Part shown: positions 1 to 11,360 of the stretch, one piece after another
Position numbering within the stretch: the stretch's first letter is position 1
How the letters are laid out: every line of letters starts with the position of its first letter
Source of the DNA: Salvator merianae
Taxonomy: Eukaryota; Chordata; Lepidosauria; Squamata; Teiidae
Assembly (NCBI GenBank): GCA_003586115.2
Contig: QVOM02000034.1
Span: 16,971,444 to 17,035,443 of the forward strand
Length of the DNA stretch: 64,000 bases
Direction: 5' to 3'
The notes under the pieces: generated by a model
What the model saw: the letters and a program-made list of their open reading frames with translations, nothing else
Told to the model about the DNA's origin: nothing
Databases searched by the model: none
Position numbers and translations under genes: made by a program

Positions 1-904
1 GTGCTATTTTTGCTGGCAGAAGTCTAATCAAGAGGTTCAGCAAAGCTACACCCATCAAACACACAACTTCTGTTTCTTGTAAGGAGCAGTTCCCTGTGGT
101 CACTCCCTTGGGAGAGGAAAATGATGCAAATACACAGAAATTCACCGTTTAATACTTCATATTTGAAGAATCAAAACAGGATATGTCCTAATTCAGATTA
201 GGATGCATTCAGAGGTAGGGGTTCCAAACAACAATATTACTTTATTCCAGCCCATTGCTCAGTTTCATTACATTATCATATGCTGGCAATGCTTCAGGTA
301 CTATAGAAAACATATATATGCAAGAACACAGGAATTGAAATTGAAGAGGAATGAGATGTGAGCTGTTTTTGCCAAGAACGTAGACTGATGCAATTGACCT
401 ATTCTCTGTATTTCAGAAACAACAGTTCTCTGTTTTACAAAGCACAGTCTTTCTCAAAGCATTTGTGTGTACATAAAATAATGCTTAGTGCTGGTGTGTA
501 TATGCTTACTTCATGCAAATTCAAAATGGCTTCATGCTGAGGCTGCATTGAAAGCATTCAGGGTATTATTCCTTTGCGGCACAGAAATGTGATTCACACA
601 TAAAAAGTATCCACTGGACAGTGCCATCTGGTGCACCTTGGTACTGCAGAGGCAGAGGGCAAAATTGAAGTGGCACCAAGAGTCAGAACATGTAGGGCCA
701 ATGACAGGTGAGACACTATAAGGCTAGAATTCAAACCCATATGGAATATGCAAACCCATATGGAATCTGATCACACTGAACATAATGGTTTATGTTCAAA
801 TTAGTCAACTCTGAACAGAAACATGCATGAAGAAGAAATGGAGCATAGACTCAAGCTCTGAGCTATTGGATGGGGGGCACTGCCCATTATACCTCCTTGT
901 GTAC
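1..904. other. Unassigned non-coding DNA
   Basis: AT-rich sequence with stop codons in all frames and no reading frame that resembles a known protein. I see no repeat family I can name. The segment at 735-765 contains a short tandem echo (CAAACCCATATGGAAT, twice). Nothing else stands out. Confidence 0.5.
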
Positions 905-1425
905 TGATTATTTGTGGCATTTATATCCCACCTTGCCCTCAAAGAGCCCAAGGCAGTGCACACAATGCTCCTGTACTCCATCCCTTTCCAATGTAAGAAC
1001 TAATGCATTTTATCTATTTTTTATGCTGATTTTATTGTGACCTGCTCTGACTGAGACCTTCAGGTATAAGATGGGATAAAAATATAAATAAAATTTTTAT
1101 CTCCCTTAACAACTTTGTGAGGTGAAGTTAAGCTGAGAGGCAATGACTGGCTCAAGGTTACCCAGTGAGTTTCACAGTCAAGGTGGGACTTGATGTTAAC
1201 TCCATGGGTTGCTGCCATAATTTATATATGGATTCATATGTATCATCATATTCAATTCTTCAGCAATTATTAAGATGTATCCACTGTGCTGTTCTGAATC
1301 AAGAGATCACTTTTCTGCTAAATACTCTTCATTTCTGCCAGATTCCAGTGGGACCTCACACTTGAAGCTAGGTTCTAGCCCAGCACTCTAGCCACTGCAT
1401 TGCACTGCACTGGCTGTCATGGTTA
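905..1425 (-). repeat. tRNA-derived SINE, old and interrupted
   Basis: Read on the minus strand, the right end (about 1380-1425) looks like a decayed tRNA-type head. The middle (about 1110-1190) carries the complement of AGGTTACCCAGTGAG and GAGGTGAAGTTAAGC, and the left end (about 917-960) is the complement of a LINE-like tail reading TTATATCCCACCTTGCC on the plus strand. This order and these blocks match a common reptilian SINE. The copy is diverged and is split by an L2-like tail (1000-1108) and by about 150 bp of unassigned sequence (1190-1340). Confidence 0.5.
1000..1108 (+). repeat. L2-like LINE 3' end nested in SINE
   Basis: The segment reads TTTTATTGTGACCTGCTCTG followed by GATGGGATAAAAATATAAAT and an AAATAAAA-type tail, the usual 3' end of L2-like elements in this window (compare 9940-10012 and 22470-22540). 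It interrupts the flanking SINE, so it inserted later. Confidence 0.5.
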
Positions 1426-1912
1426 GACTACATAAGCCCTTGAAACCTGGGTGAGGATATGCACCTATATCCAACTGTTTCCAAGTTTTCTTTATGTTAC
1501 TTGTAGCTTGCCTGTTAAACGTCCACGTCATGTACTACAAAAACAGAGAGAACAAAGAAAGATATAGACCTCCCTCACAGCACATCCCACCATAGCAGAG
1601 GACATCAAGGCATGGTGTGATCTGATGCTTACTGGTCTGCTGCCCAAGAACAATCCATTGATGGGCATCTTCCTGCCTTTCCAGCTGATGCTTCCTTATC
1701 TTCTGCTTGGACTGGCAACTCTTTGAACAGAGGATTTTTAACACTTGTGTGCACAAATTAAGGGCAGAGGGGGAAAAAATAAGGTCCTGGTGGAATACTG
1801 CAGGGGTCACTCGATATGCCATACTGAATGCAGAAAGATCATACTGAGAGAATGACAATCCCAATCCATAAACCAACACTAAAAAAGAAGCATACAGTGC
1901 TCTAATATGTGG
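1426..1912. other. Unassigned non-coding DNA
   Basis: Contains a 114-codon open stretch on the minus strand (1535-1879), but its composition (Leu, Ser, Cys rich, no motif) looks random and no family is recognisable. I treat it as chance. Confidence 0.45.

Positions 1913-1966
<54 letters not shown>
1913..1966 (+). repeat. (AGAT)n microsatellite
   Basis: About thirteen uninterrupted tetranucleotide units. The purity suggests ongoing slippage, so this site is probably length-polymorphic. Confidence 0.95.
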
Positions 1967-3814
1967 TCAGTCTGTCCTCTCAAAAAAAAATCAGAATTAA
2001 CCCTTCATTTTCAGTCTACTGCTTTCACTTTCTCAAATTTCTTTACATGTGACTTGTTAATCCATCAGTCTTGTTTATCCAAGCAGGTTTATTAATGACA
2101 AATGCTGCTGGGCTTGGTGAGTTATGACTGTAAACTTAAAGAATATGAGGGCCAAGGTGAAAAGGTGATTTCTTTATAACAGCTGTAATTTATCCTGAGC
2201 TTTAGCCATGCCTTTGATTTTAGGCTTGCTTTGGATATAGTATTCCTACTGATTGCATTAGAATAGCCCTTAGGGGTCATGCTGAATTCCAAGGCCCTGG
2301 AATCAGTTAGATGAATGGAAGATGACCATATGTGCAGGGTTAGAGGATGATAATAAAGTGGAGCCTGATGCAGACCCATCTTACTAACCTTGATGGCTTA
2401 GAAATTCTTTTTGCGTCTTCTGTCTTAAGTTCCCCTCATTTATTTATTTCTTATGTTCCTGCTAACCCTCTACCCTAAGATCTTAGAATAAATCATAAAA
2501 TATAAGAATAGCCACATCATGTGATAAACATGAAGTCAGGGAACATTTTTCATGTCAGAAATATGGCCAAAATAAACTGATATCTTTTGAACAGCCAAAG
2601 AAAGATGTCACATGTCAGAGTCAGAGATGCTGATTTACAGAATTTTGTGCTCATCACAGAGAGGGGCCCTTACCAGCTGCTACCATCTTTACTTCTAAAA
2701 TACTATCAGCTCCTCCTCCTCTGATCAAAAACTAACATTATATGTATTGGAGAAGACACTTTTTAAAAAGTCTAAGGTCATTTAGGAGTTTTAAATGCTA
2801 GTGCTTGTCACTAGATCATAAACAAGGAGGCTGCCCATGAAGATATTTCAGGACCTGACAACCGGACAGATAAGCATCCACATTTCTGCCTTTTTGTACT
2901 TGCAGAATATGAACTGCCGTTAAGCCAAGCCCATGCAGAGTGCATTACACTTGTCTAGACATTACTGGAACATGGGGAACGGTGACTGAAAATCTGCACA
3001 GGCCATTAAGGGTGCCATGGAATTGCAGGGAAGGCGCATTAGCTGCACATCTATGCGGCCTTGCTGCACCATAAGACTAGACTTAGGGTGTGGGATACAC
3101 ATGATCCTGCACCCTGGGAGAACTCACTGCATCCTTAGGGTTCATTAGGGCACTCTTAAGGGTAAATCGCAGAGGAGAGCTCTGACAGGGCGTTGCCGCA
3201 GTTTACCTGCACTACACTGTCTGAACCCACCTGCCCTGGTGTGGTCTTTGTTGGAGAGCACAGGAAAATGGCTGATGTCTGCAGCCACTTCTTGTGCTGT
3301 CTGCAAACACCCCAGGCAGAAGAATAAAAGTTCCCTGGTTCAGCATTCCTTTTGCTCAGAATAACAGCAGGCATGCAAACAGCACACTGCAGCTGCTGAA
3401 AGTGGCATTAGGACCCATGAAGGATCCTAAAGGAACCATCTTCAGTTATAACACAGGTTCCATCATCTTGCAGAAAACACCTGAATTATCTGTATCCAGG
3501 AAATGCTGTAGCTAATTAACCTTTTGGAGATGGAAAGGTTCATATGAATCTCCAGGCTCCTATCTCCCCACCACTTCTTCCCCTGCGTGAGCTTCAAGAA
3601 TGCCCATTACAATGGGATCCCACAGCTTTGCTTGTGTGTACCACACTTTCAAGTTCAGAATGTTGCACCAAGGTTCATCCCATTCAATTCCCTGATACAA
3701 CAGATTTTGATAGGATTGCCAATTATGTCTGAAGTTCCCCACCTTCTGAGGCCACACCTCTCAGCAGCTCTTCTGTGCACCGTGCTTGAATGGAGGAAGA
3801 GAAGAAGGTGTAGC
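1967..3814. other. Unassigned non-coding DNA
   Basis: No gene or named repeat seen. The block GCAGGCATGCAAACAGCACA at about 3368-3387 recurs at about 8356-8375, so part of this stretch belongs to a dispersed repeat. The stretch 2985-3420 is richer in G+C than its surroundings and may be a decayed TIR element, but no ends could be defined. Confidence 0.4.
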
Positions 3815-4330
3815 CAATGATTTTTATTTTATTCTATTTATTGTATTTTTATTCAACAAAGTTTCAGGGCAGTGTATAATAAAACAAAACAGAAAAGTGA
3901 AAATAAACATGGATATCAATAAAAATAAAAACAAATGAGATGGGATGGGATGGGATGGGATGGGATGGGATGGGATGGGATGGGATGGGATGGGATGGGA
4001 TGGGATGGAAATAAAAATCTCTGACTACAAAGGCAATTACAGAAACAATCAGAATATAGACTCTCCATTACTTCCCAAAGGCATGGGTGAGCATTTATGA
4101 ATTCAAGAAGCATATAAGTGAATCAGCCACGGATACCTGGTGAATCTCACTAGGGAGGCACTTCCATAACAGAGGACTACCATGGAGAATAATTGAGTAG
4201 AAGACCATAACGTTGTTAAATATATCCATTGACTTATCCAAATTTGTTCTTAAACCAGATAGCAACGCAAAATTCTCCAGCTCATCTTTTAAGCCAATGG
4301 CAGCATTCAAAGAATCACCAGTCATATCGA
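3815..4330 (-). repeat. L2-like LINE 3' region
   Basis: On the minus strand the frame near 4100-4200 reads LLWKCLPSEIHQVS, close to the WNSLPSEI-type motif at the end of L2/CR1 reverse-transcriptase proteins. The left end (3815-3900) is the complement of an A-rich LINE tail containing TCAGGGCAGTGTATAATAAA. A pentanucleotide array sits between them. No intact reading frame remains. Confidence 0.5.
3939..4009 (+). repeat. (TGGGA)n microsatellite
   Basis: About fourteen near-perfect pentanucleotide units inside the 3' end of an L2-like copy. The G-triplets on the plus strand recur every five bases, a spacing compatible with G-quadruplex formation, though no folding data are available. Confidence 0.95.
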
Positions 4331-4901
4331 GTAAATTGCCTGCATAGAAATTTAATTCAAACCTTTACATCCCACATTCAAATCCCCAAATGTCCTTTTC
4401 TGTTTGCTTATTTGCCTGTTTTAATACAAGATAGATACTGCTCTCAATGAAAGAAGATAGTATTAAAGTTTATCTTTGCGGGGGATGCAAGAATAGTTAA
4501 GGCAATTGGACTTGTGACAAATGGACTTGTGGGTGGTAGGTCCCTAACCTTAAATTTTACTACACTGCACATAAAATAAACTATTTTGAATCACTGCAGT
4601 ACAATAAACATTCAGATTGGGCAAAGTATGAAGGAACACTGTATTCACCTTTATTTAGCCTGGCAATGTCCTGCCTCCCACCAGTTGGTTGCTCTGGACT
4701 TTGCTGTGGTGATCCGGGCAGCCCTCAGTTGGCCATTTGCACTACATGTATGTAGCACAAATGGCCATGTATGGGGCTAGTTTAACACTTCTAGAGCAAA
4801 TGGCTGCCACTGCACCAGATATCTACTGGCCTGGTATGGTATATGCAATCAAGCATATACATTAAAATATAGCCCTCTCTCCCTGGCAGAACAGCACTTA
4901 G

Positions 4902-5596
4902 GGTATTTCTGCATCTACCGTTTGGTGGACCACTCCAATGGGAGTGGATCAGCTGAAGCAGTCGACCAGCTGGATGGGTCCATGTGTCCTTAAACAGCAG
5001 TGTCCACATTTGGACGGCTGTTTCAGGATAGCCACCATGTTGATCCTGATGCTCACATGAGCTTTGGAGCCAGCCTCTGACATTTCCAATGGCCAGGAAG
5101 AAAATTTCCTGGCCTCTGACCTCCAGAGGTCCCATTTCGGTGATGCAGTTTGCGCTCCACTGAAATGGGTCCCCTACTACACTGGAAAACTGAGGCATAT
5201 GCCATGTTTGCATTCCTCCATTGCTCAGTTTAGCACCCACCAGACTGCTGGTTGTTGTGGGTACTACTGAGTCATGACCAGCTCCTCATTGACTCCAGGG
5301 GCACCTCTATGCAGTTTTCTTGGCAGAAATGGAGAAGTAGTTTGCCTTTGCCTACTTCCGGGGAAAGGCTGGGAATCAAACCAGCAACCCTCTGCTTTCC
5401 AAGCAGTTTGGTTTACCACTGAGCTACAGCCACTCCCTTTTTACAAAGATCTATCAAATGGCCTCCAGCAAATGCAGATGGAGTATACTAGCAGGGGATG
5501 GGGCCTTTCTGGTCTGTACCACCATGCTAAAGAAAGAGGCCCTGTAAAGGACTACAGGGTGCACTGTACTGGATCACCAGTAAGTGTGCAAAAACC
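4902..5596. mobile_element. Non-autonomous TIR element, 5-bp TSD CTTAG/CTTAA
   Basis: Begins GGTATTTCTGCAT and ends GTGTGCAAAAACC, whose complement GGTTTTTGCACAC fits the 13-nt terminus shared by many elements here. Immediately outside lie CTTAG (4897-4901) and CTTAA (5597-5601), a 5-bp target duplication with one mismatch. The interruption of an L2-like copy whose uninterrupted counterpart is at 36.6 kb confirms both borders. The element is lengthened by a tRNA-derived SINE inserted at about 5252-5438. It encodes no protein. Confidence 0.75.
5252..5438 (-). repeat. tRNA-derived SINE
   Basis: On the minus strand it starts GGGAGTGGCTGTAGCTCAGT, with an A box (TAGCTCAGTGG) and, about 35 nt further on, a B box (GGTTTGATTCCC, one C-to-T change from the canonical GGTTCGATTCC). 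The body contains GGCAAACTACTTCT and GCCAAGAAAACTGC, which recur in the SINE copies at 40.9 and 63.4 kb. It lies inside the TIR element 4902-5596, so it is younger than that element. It is a retroposed Pol III transcript, not a functional tRNA gene. Confidence 0.85.
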
Positions 5597-5800
5597 CTTA
5601 AAGGAAGCTAAGCATCAAAGGTGTGGGTGAAAAGGTATGTTTTAACCAGGTAATAAAAACCATGCAATGTTGAGGGCTGGTGTATCTCCAAAGGAAGGCT
5701 ATTCCAAAGTGTGGTTTATTAAATGATGTGCCAGAGAAACTTGAAGTGTGGAACTGGCTAGAGAACCACTGTTAAACAGGGGTATCCAATCTCAATTCAA

Positions 5801-7340
5801 TCCTGGTTATCGTTCGTTTTGGTGAGGGCAAGAAGCATAGTTTTATGTTCTGTATGTAAGTTTTTGTTGTTCTGTCTAATGATGCATGGATGTCAAGTGA
5901 ATTTTAATTTGTATTTATGAATTTATTTGCATATAATATTGGAATTTATTAAAAAAAAAGAATAAAAAGATGGGCAGGCCTGTATGTAAATGTCAAGTCT
6001 GTTGAATCACCTGCTTTTTTCGCTCTGGCTCTACGCATTTGTGTGGCTGCAATCACATGCACAACATCCTGATAACCAGCAAATAGGAAGTGAGGCAGCT
6101 TCACCCCCTCCCACCTCCATATCCCATAGTCACATGCATCAGTGCGGCATAATGTCAGGGCTGTTCAGGCCTCTGCTGTCAGCTGTTCTCATCCTGCTGA
6201 CTACTTCTGGCTGTCATTTCACTGGCAGAGAAACCCTACAGGGTCCACTGGAAGACTTCTTCTATAGGCATTTCATAGAAAACCCATCTGTGTGGCCTTC
6301 CAGCCTATATGTATGCACCGCATGTAAGCATGGGATGGTGAGGAATCATACTGCCACAAGTTGAGCATTAGCATCACCTGTGGATTTATTTAGTTATTTG
6401 ATTTATATAACATGGATTTCATCCAGTCTCTAAACAGATGCAGGTTTTTATTTGGCCGCTGCCTATCATCTGCAAAAGATTTGCCCATGAGTAAATATTG
6501 ATGAAGAGGGTCATCCACTATTGACTTAAAGGATATCCTCAGAGGATTCAAGGTCTGAAACCAAAGCACACCACCAAATGCAATGTGATTAGGCTATGAG
6601 AAATGGTGTTACAGTAGTGCTTCCTAATTAAGACCCAGGAAAAGTCATTGCAATTCAAATATAACAGACAATAAACAAAGCTTACATGTCATCCATAGAA
6701 ATGCAGTTTCCTCATAAGCATAAAAAGAGTATAACAAGCAGTTTACTCCTAAGAGCCAAATCTGAACATTTTTTACAATGATAAAACCACTCTGCCTCAT
6801 TCATTTCCTAAGAGGCTGAATTGAGTCTTCAGAGTTAATTCTATGACTGTTCTCCAGCAGATAATTCTATCTTCAGCTCTAGTAGTGGAAATACATTGTT
6901 TTATCTTTTCATCTCACATCCCACTAGCATTATTTGCAGAAAGTTGATCTTGAGGCAAACAAGATTATCTCACTGGCATTTTCTGTTTCTGGAAATGATT
7001 AATCTATTTACAGGAAGTTTAGTTTTACAAAAAGAATAGCTTTGACATTTCTCCCGCTCTCTCTTTCAAGTCTATGGCACTACAGAGGAGAGTTGCCACT
7101 AAGTATGCCACATTTTCCCACAGCTTCAGTCACCTCCACACCACCACCGATGCATTGCATGCCCAAAGATACCACCACCATGTGGATGCCATCACTCTTA
7201 AGTCCTCATTGAGCACTTTGTTCAATCATTGTGGTTGCAGCCCTAAGCAGGGGTGCTGTAGAGGAGACATGGAGGAAGTGACTAGAATAAGGTCAATTAG
7301 TGAACACCGCAGTACAGTGAAGATCTGAAACCTTGTCCTG
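5801..7340. other. Unassigned non-coding DNA
   Basis: Reading frames here, including a 124-codon one at 5990-6364, show no domain or motif. The block around 5975-6360 is richer in G+C and has the flavour of the TIR elements, but no terminal pair is visible. 6370-6700 is AT-rich with TTATTT runs. No gene is supported. Confidence 0.4.
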
Positions 7341-7690
7341 CAGCCTTTCCACACTTACCAGAATCCCAGTATAGTGCAAGAACTAGACCCCTCCTGGGCC
7401 TCTATCTTCACACTCTGGTGTGGAACAGAGAGGCCACACCCTATAGTATCACAGTCTATCTACACTGGACAGAGCATATACTGGTCTAAGCAGCCCAAAC
7501 TTTCATTGCTGGCCATTGGAGTCCTCACAGCACGCTTCGGAGCAGCGCAGGGCAGTATGATAGCTATCCTGGAATAGCCATCCCAAGTGCAGACAGCCTT
7601 GTTCTGGGACACCTGGTCTGCTTCAGCTGGGAACCATTTCAATAGGAATGGACAAGCTGGAACAGTCCTTGCCTAGTCAAATGTGGAAAC
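7341..7690. mobile_element. TIR-element family member, ends decayed
   Basis: Left end AGCCTTTCCACACTTACC (about 7343-7360) resembles the shared terminus, and the right end near 7680 reads ATGTGGAAACAC. Internally it shares blocks with the element at 10639-11098: TGTGGAACAGAGAGGCCACA here against TATGGAACAGAGAAGCCACA there, followed in both by CACTGGACAGAG. No clear target duplication remains. Confidence 0.6.
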
Positions 7691-8740
7691 ACTCATAATC
7701 CCAACATTTTAGCCACTGACTTCACTGAGTTCCCATCATGTTTCCAGAAAGTACTTGAGTGTCTTTGTCCAACTAAGGATATGTCTATGGAAATCTGCTG
7801 CTCTCTACATGTGATCATGGGTTCCCAGCTAAATATTGACATATTCAAAACTGTCCATGTAGTGGGTGATTACTGTGGTAAATCATTCTATAAACAAATT
7901 ATGACTTGCCTCTGTGTTCCTTTGAGGCCAGATATTACACACATCCCTATCTTTTATCTTTTCTTGCTTCTATTTCTCTATTCTGTGGTATGCAAGTTTC
8001 CAGTAGATTAGATAAATAGATCAATCACTAGCATATCAGCAAACAGGAGTGCAATTGTATACCTTTAATATTTGTCATCATTGCCCAACTCACAACTAAA
8101 ACAAACTAGAGCTGAAGAATACAGTTTCCATGCATCTGTTTTCTTAAAAAATGAATCATTGCAAGTTAATGAAACTTTGGTTATGACCTCATGTAATCCT
8201 ATTTCAAACAAAACAGATTCTACTCAGAGACTATAAAACATTAGCTGAGAGTGAAACAACTGATACTTCAACTTCCGCCTTCATTCCAAACAATTCATTT
8301 CCTGGCCCAGGCAAAATGTTTTTTTAAATATTTAGAACTGGCAAAATCATGGTGGCAGGCATGCAAACAGCACACTGCCACTTTAAAAAGAGAGCTACAC
8401 TTCTTAGCACACAGCATGCAGTCAGCATCCAGATCCTGTTGATACATGGATAGAGTGCATACATATATACATAATCTTTATTTCTGTCTATAGGCACTGC
8501 AAATCTGAGTAGTACAAAATGTTAAAATGCAGAGAAAAGAGAGAGAAAGAGTAATTGAGCATTTGAAAGAAACTTGAAGGCCAGCCTGAACTGTTGAAAT
8601 GTTAATTGCATGTGCAGATGAAACCTTTTGTAAATAAGTCACTCTTGGACTCTGCACTAACACTTGAAGTTCAGGTGGAGGCAGTGGCCAAGAGCACCTA
8701 CTTCTAACACTAGCTCCCACCCTTTCTGAATAGATACTAT
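7691..8740. other. Unassigned non-coding DNA
   Basis: No gene seen. The block at about 8356-8375 repeats one at about 3368-3387. No reading frame has recognisable features. Confidence 0.4.
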
Positions 8741-9249
8741 GGCCATTTTCGTACTTACTACGCTGTCCGCACTGCATGGACAAAAACAGGTCCTGGAGCC
8801 AGCTACCAGCATTTGCAGTGTGAGCTCTGGTAGCTGTGCCCGATCCTTGCCTTGGCAGCAGCTGTCCGCTGCCATGGTGACCAGCAGCAGTGCCGTGCGA
8901 ATGTGTGCATATGCTCAGTCACTTAGTTGAGCCCGACTGAGATATCATGTGGCCTGATCGTGTAAGCCCAATGGCACTGCCGTGATCAGCTAATCGCACC
9001 TGCACACTGCATGGGCCTGCTGGTCACCAGGGCAGTGGCCGGACACTTGCTGGACACTGCTGTGGTGATGATCAGGCACACGCCCAATCGGGCCTTGCAA
9101 GGCAGGATTGGGCATCGTGCGGCCCAGCATTGCAGGCCCAATAGGGGTATCGCGCAGGCCCGATTGGGCCCGATTGCCCCATTGTGCATGCATGATGGGC
9201 ACATCCCACCAACAATGGCTGCTGCACTGCAGGTAAGTGCAAATGGAAC
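8741..9249. mobile_element. TIR element, G+C-rich group
   Basis: Starts GGCCATTTTCGTACTTAC and ends GTAAGTGCAAATGGAAC, whose complement GTTCCATTTGCACTTAC pairs with the start. The inner part (about 9080-9190) repeats a short CCCAATCGGGCC/GCCCGATTGGGC motif several times in both orientations. No reading frame is conserved with other members. Flanks CTATG and CTTAT do not give a convincing duplication. Confidence 0.65.
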
Positions 9250-9484
9250 CTTATCTGAAGCTCACTATGAGCTCCAGGTAAGATTCCAGACTATAATTCA
9301 GTGCACCAGCAGTAGAAGTGATTGGGAGTGGATGAAGCCTACTCACGGTCGCTTCAACCATCCTGCAATGCGGACACACTTGGATAGCAAGCATGCTACC
9401 ATTTGGCCACAGTAATTCATGCTCTGGTAATGTTCAGATTGGGCAATTGTAAATGCACCCTATGTGGGCTGCCCTTACAGATGG

Positions 9485-10015
9485 TTCAGAAGATTCAGCT
9501 GGTGGAGAGTGCTTCAGTGAGACTCCTAACTGGCACTGCTAGTTGGACACATATCATGTCCTGAAAGAGCTGCACTTTCTGCCAATTCGCTACCAAACCC
9601 AATTCAAGGTGTTAACTTTGATCTATAAAATCCTAAACAACTTGGGCCCCAAATTTCTAAAGGAACTCTTTCTCCAATATTGGCCTTAAGATCTACAGAT
9701 AAGGTCCTCCTGGTTGTGCCACCACCTTCATTAGCTAAAGGAGTGAGTACTTCAGATAGGGCCTGATCACGGGTAGCCCCTAGACAATGGGACAGTCTTC
9801 CCCCTAAGATCCCCCGGACATCTTTTTCTTTATATACATTTAGAAAACTGTCGAAGACCCACCTATTCATCCTGGCCTTTGGGTGAGGGAACAGTTTCCC
9901 CAGGCACTGTTATTGTTTTTAGTGGGTTCTTTGTTTTTACTGTTGTAAGCTGTCCTAACACCTTCAACTATAGGGTGGGATAAAAATATACTAAAAACAA
10001 ATAAATAAATTTATG
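9485..10015 (+). repeat. L2-like LINE, C-terminal and 3' end
   Basis: Conceptual translation around 9570-9650, with decay, reads LHWLPIRYQTQFKVLTLIYK and then KILNNLGPKF, the typical post-polymerase segment of L2-type reverse transcriptases. Around 9840-9885 the frame gives KTHLFILAFG. The 3' end is GGGTGGGATAAAAATATA plus an AAATAAATAAAT tail. The copy is 5'-truncated and dead. Confidence 0.8.
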
Positions 10016-10470
10016 ATCCAATTGCTATTTTTCATGCTTACTAAGCAACTTCTTCCCCGGTGTAATTCTATTCCTGCCTGACTAGAGGTGAGGGCCCTAG
10101 AACTCAGGAAAGCCAGAATAAGCAAATTGCATCTCCAACAGTAAAATAGTACAGTTTCACAATACTGTCAAATGACTTGGGTTCCTTTTGTTTGTTTGTT
10201 TCTCAGTTGCCCAACTAAAAACCATAGGATTAGGAACCTGAAGCCATATTGCAATGAGTAGAGCACCATCTAAAAGTAGCAGAGAGATCAGTGTTATACA
10301 ATATGAACATTACAAAAAAACTGAATTTCCAAAAAGGAAACAGTGGTGGAAACATGGAATTATAGGGAATGCTAGAGAAAAAAGGATTTTCTTTTTGATT
10401 TGATTTCTTTTTGATTTGATTTTGATTTGAGGAGGAAAAGGAGAAAGCATGACTTCCTCTGACAAAGGAA
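10016..10470. other. Unassigned non-coding DNA
   Basis: AT-rich with a short TTTGATTTGATT repeat at 10388-10428. The last 30 bases may belong to the 5' edge of the CR1 copy that follows (GACTTC...TGACAAAG), but the match is weak. Confidence 0.35.
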
Positions 10471-10620
10471 GTGCTATTCTTCTAAAGTGGTGCAAATGCC
10501 AGTAGCCATCCCCGATTCTTGCCATGGCAGCAGCTGGGAAGGCCTGCGCAATCGAGCCCACATGATGCCCCGGGCCCAATTGACTGATTGCGCGTAGATG
10601 ATCAGTGCATCAAACAGGCC
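10471..10620. mobile_element. Remnant of a TIR element inside CR1
   Basis: Ends GTGCATCAAACAGGCC, close to the shared terminus in complement, and is followed by CAAGG, which fits the C-N-N-N-G target pattern. CAAAG precedes the presumed left side (10466-10470), but the left terminus itself is not recognisable. The interior (GCCATGGCAGCAGCTGGGAA) resembles the interiors of the elements at 17.4 and 26.8 kb. Confidence 0.4.
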
Positions 10621-10638
10621 CAAGGTATCTCATCAAAG

Positions 10639-11098
10639 GACCTTTCTGCACTTACTTGAGAACCGGTAGAGTGTGAGGCCTACATTCTGTCTAGGCTTCT
10701 CGCTTCCACAGTCTGATATGGAACAGAGAAGCCACACCCTTTGTTAGACTGTTCCATCAACACTGGACAGAGTGTAGCCAGGTGCAGGAGGCCCAAAATG
10801 GAACGGCAGATGCCTTACTTTTCTGGTTTAGTGGGGGACCAGAATATGCCACTGAAATGAGTCTCCCAGGAGATCCAAGGCCAAGAACTTTTGTTCCTGA
10901 CTGATGGAGTCTCACAGCATTCTTCAGAGCTCACATGAAGATCAGAGTGGTATGGGGGGCCAGAGGGGCCATACGGAAACAGGTTGTTCAAGCGTGGATG
11001 GCCTTATTCCAGGACAGCTGGACCACTCCAACAGGGAACTGTCCCAGTAGGAACAGTTCCAGCTGGAGAGATCCAGACCTGGTATATGTGGAAATGCC
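10639..11098. mobile_element. Non-autonomous TIR element, perfect 5-bp TSD CAAAG
   Basis: Starts GACCTTTCTGCACTTAC and ends ATGTGGAAATGCC (complement GGCATTTCCACAT). CAAAG lies at 10634-10638 and again at 11099-11103. The host CR1 reads through the site once (in-window paralog at about 63620-63660), so the duplicated five bases are target sequence, not element. Internal AACAGTTCC/GGGAACTGT arms form a short hairpin around 11032-11060. No coding capacity. Confidence 0.85.
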
Positions 11099-11360
11099 CA
11101 AAGGCTCCTGAATAAACCCATCAGCCATGGAATAAGTGAACACGTCCGGTCCTGGACTGGTAACTGATGATAGGAAACAGAGAGTAGTAATAAATGGACA
11201 ATATTCAGAGTGGAGGGAAGTAAAAAGTGGGGCCCACAAAGTTCAATATTGGGATCTGTGTTTTTTAATTTATTCATAAATGATGGAGAAGTAGCACTAG
11301 GTTTAGTGTTGACACTAAAGCTGACTCCAGACACCAGCCAAATATTTAGTGACACACACA

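Larger units (their letters stand above)
4840..5800 (-). repeat. L2-like LINE fragment split by a TIR element
   Basis: Two pieces (about 4840-4901 and 5597-5800) match, in the same order, the intact L2-like copy at 36594-36740. The left piece ends with CCCTGGCAGAACAGCACTTAG and the right piece resumes with CTTAAAGGAAGCTAAGCATC, while the uninterrupted copy runs CCCTGGCAGAAGAGCATTCAGAGGAAGC. The gap is filled by the element at 4902-5596. Only the degenerate C-terminal and 3' untranslated part of the LINE is present. Confidence 0.7.

Noticed and set aside
1535..1879. 114-codon minus-strand open frame
   Set aside because: Random-looking composition, no domain, no splice context. Length is compatible with chance in 64 kb.
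5252..5438. A functional tRNA gene on the minus strand
   Set aside because: A and B boxes are present, but the acceptor stem is not closed, the B box is mutated and a SINE body follows.
5990..6364. 124-codon frame with a hydrophobic start resembling a signal peptide
   Set aside because: No conserved motif, no splice or promoter context, in repeat-like sequence.
9011..9415. 134-codon plus-strand frame
   Set aside because: It lies mostly within a G+C-rich TIR element, whose repeated GCCCGATT-type motifs keep the frame open. It runs past the element border and is not conserved in relatives.
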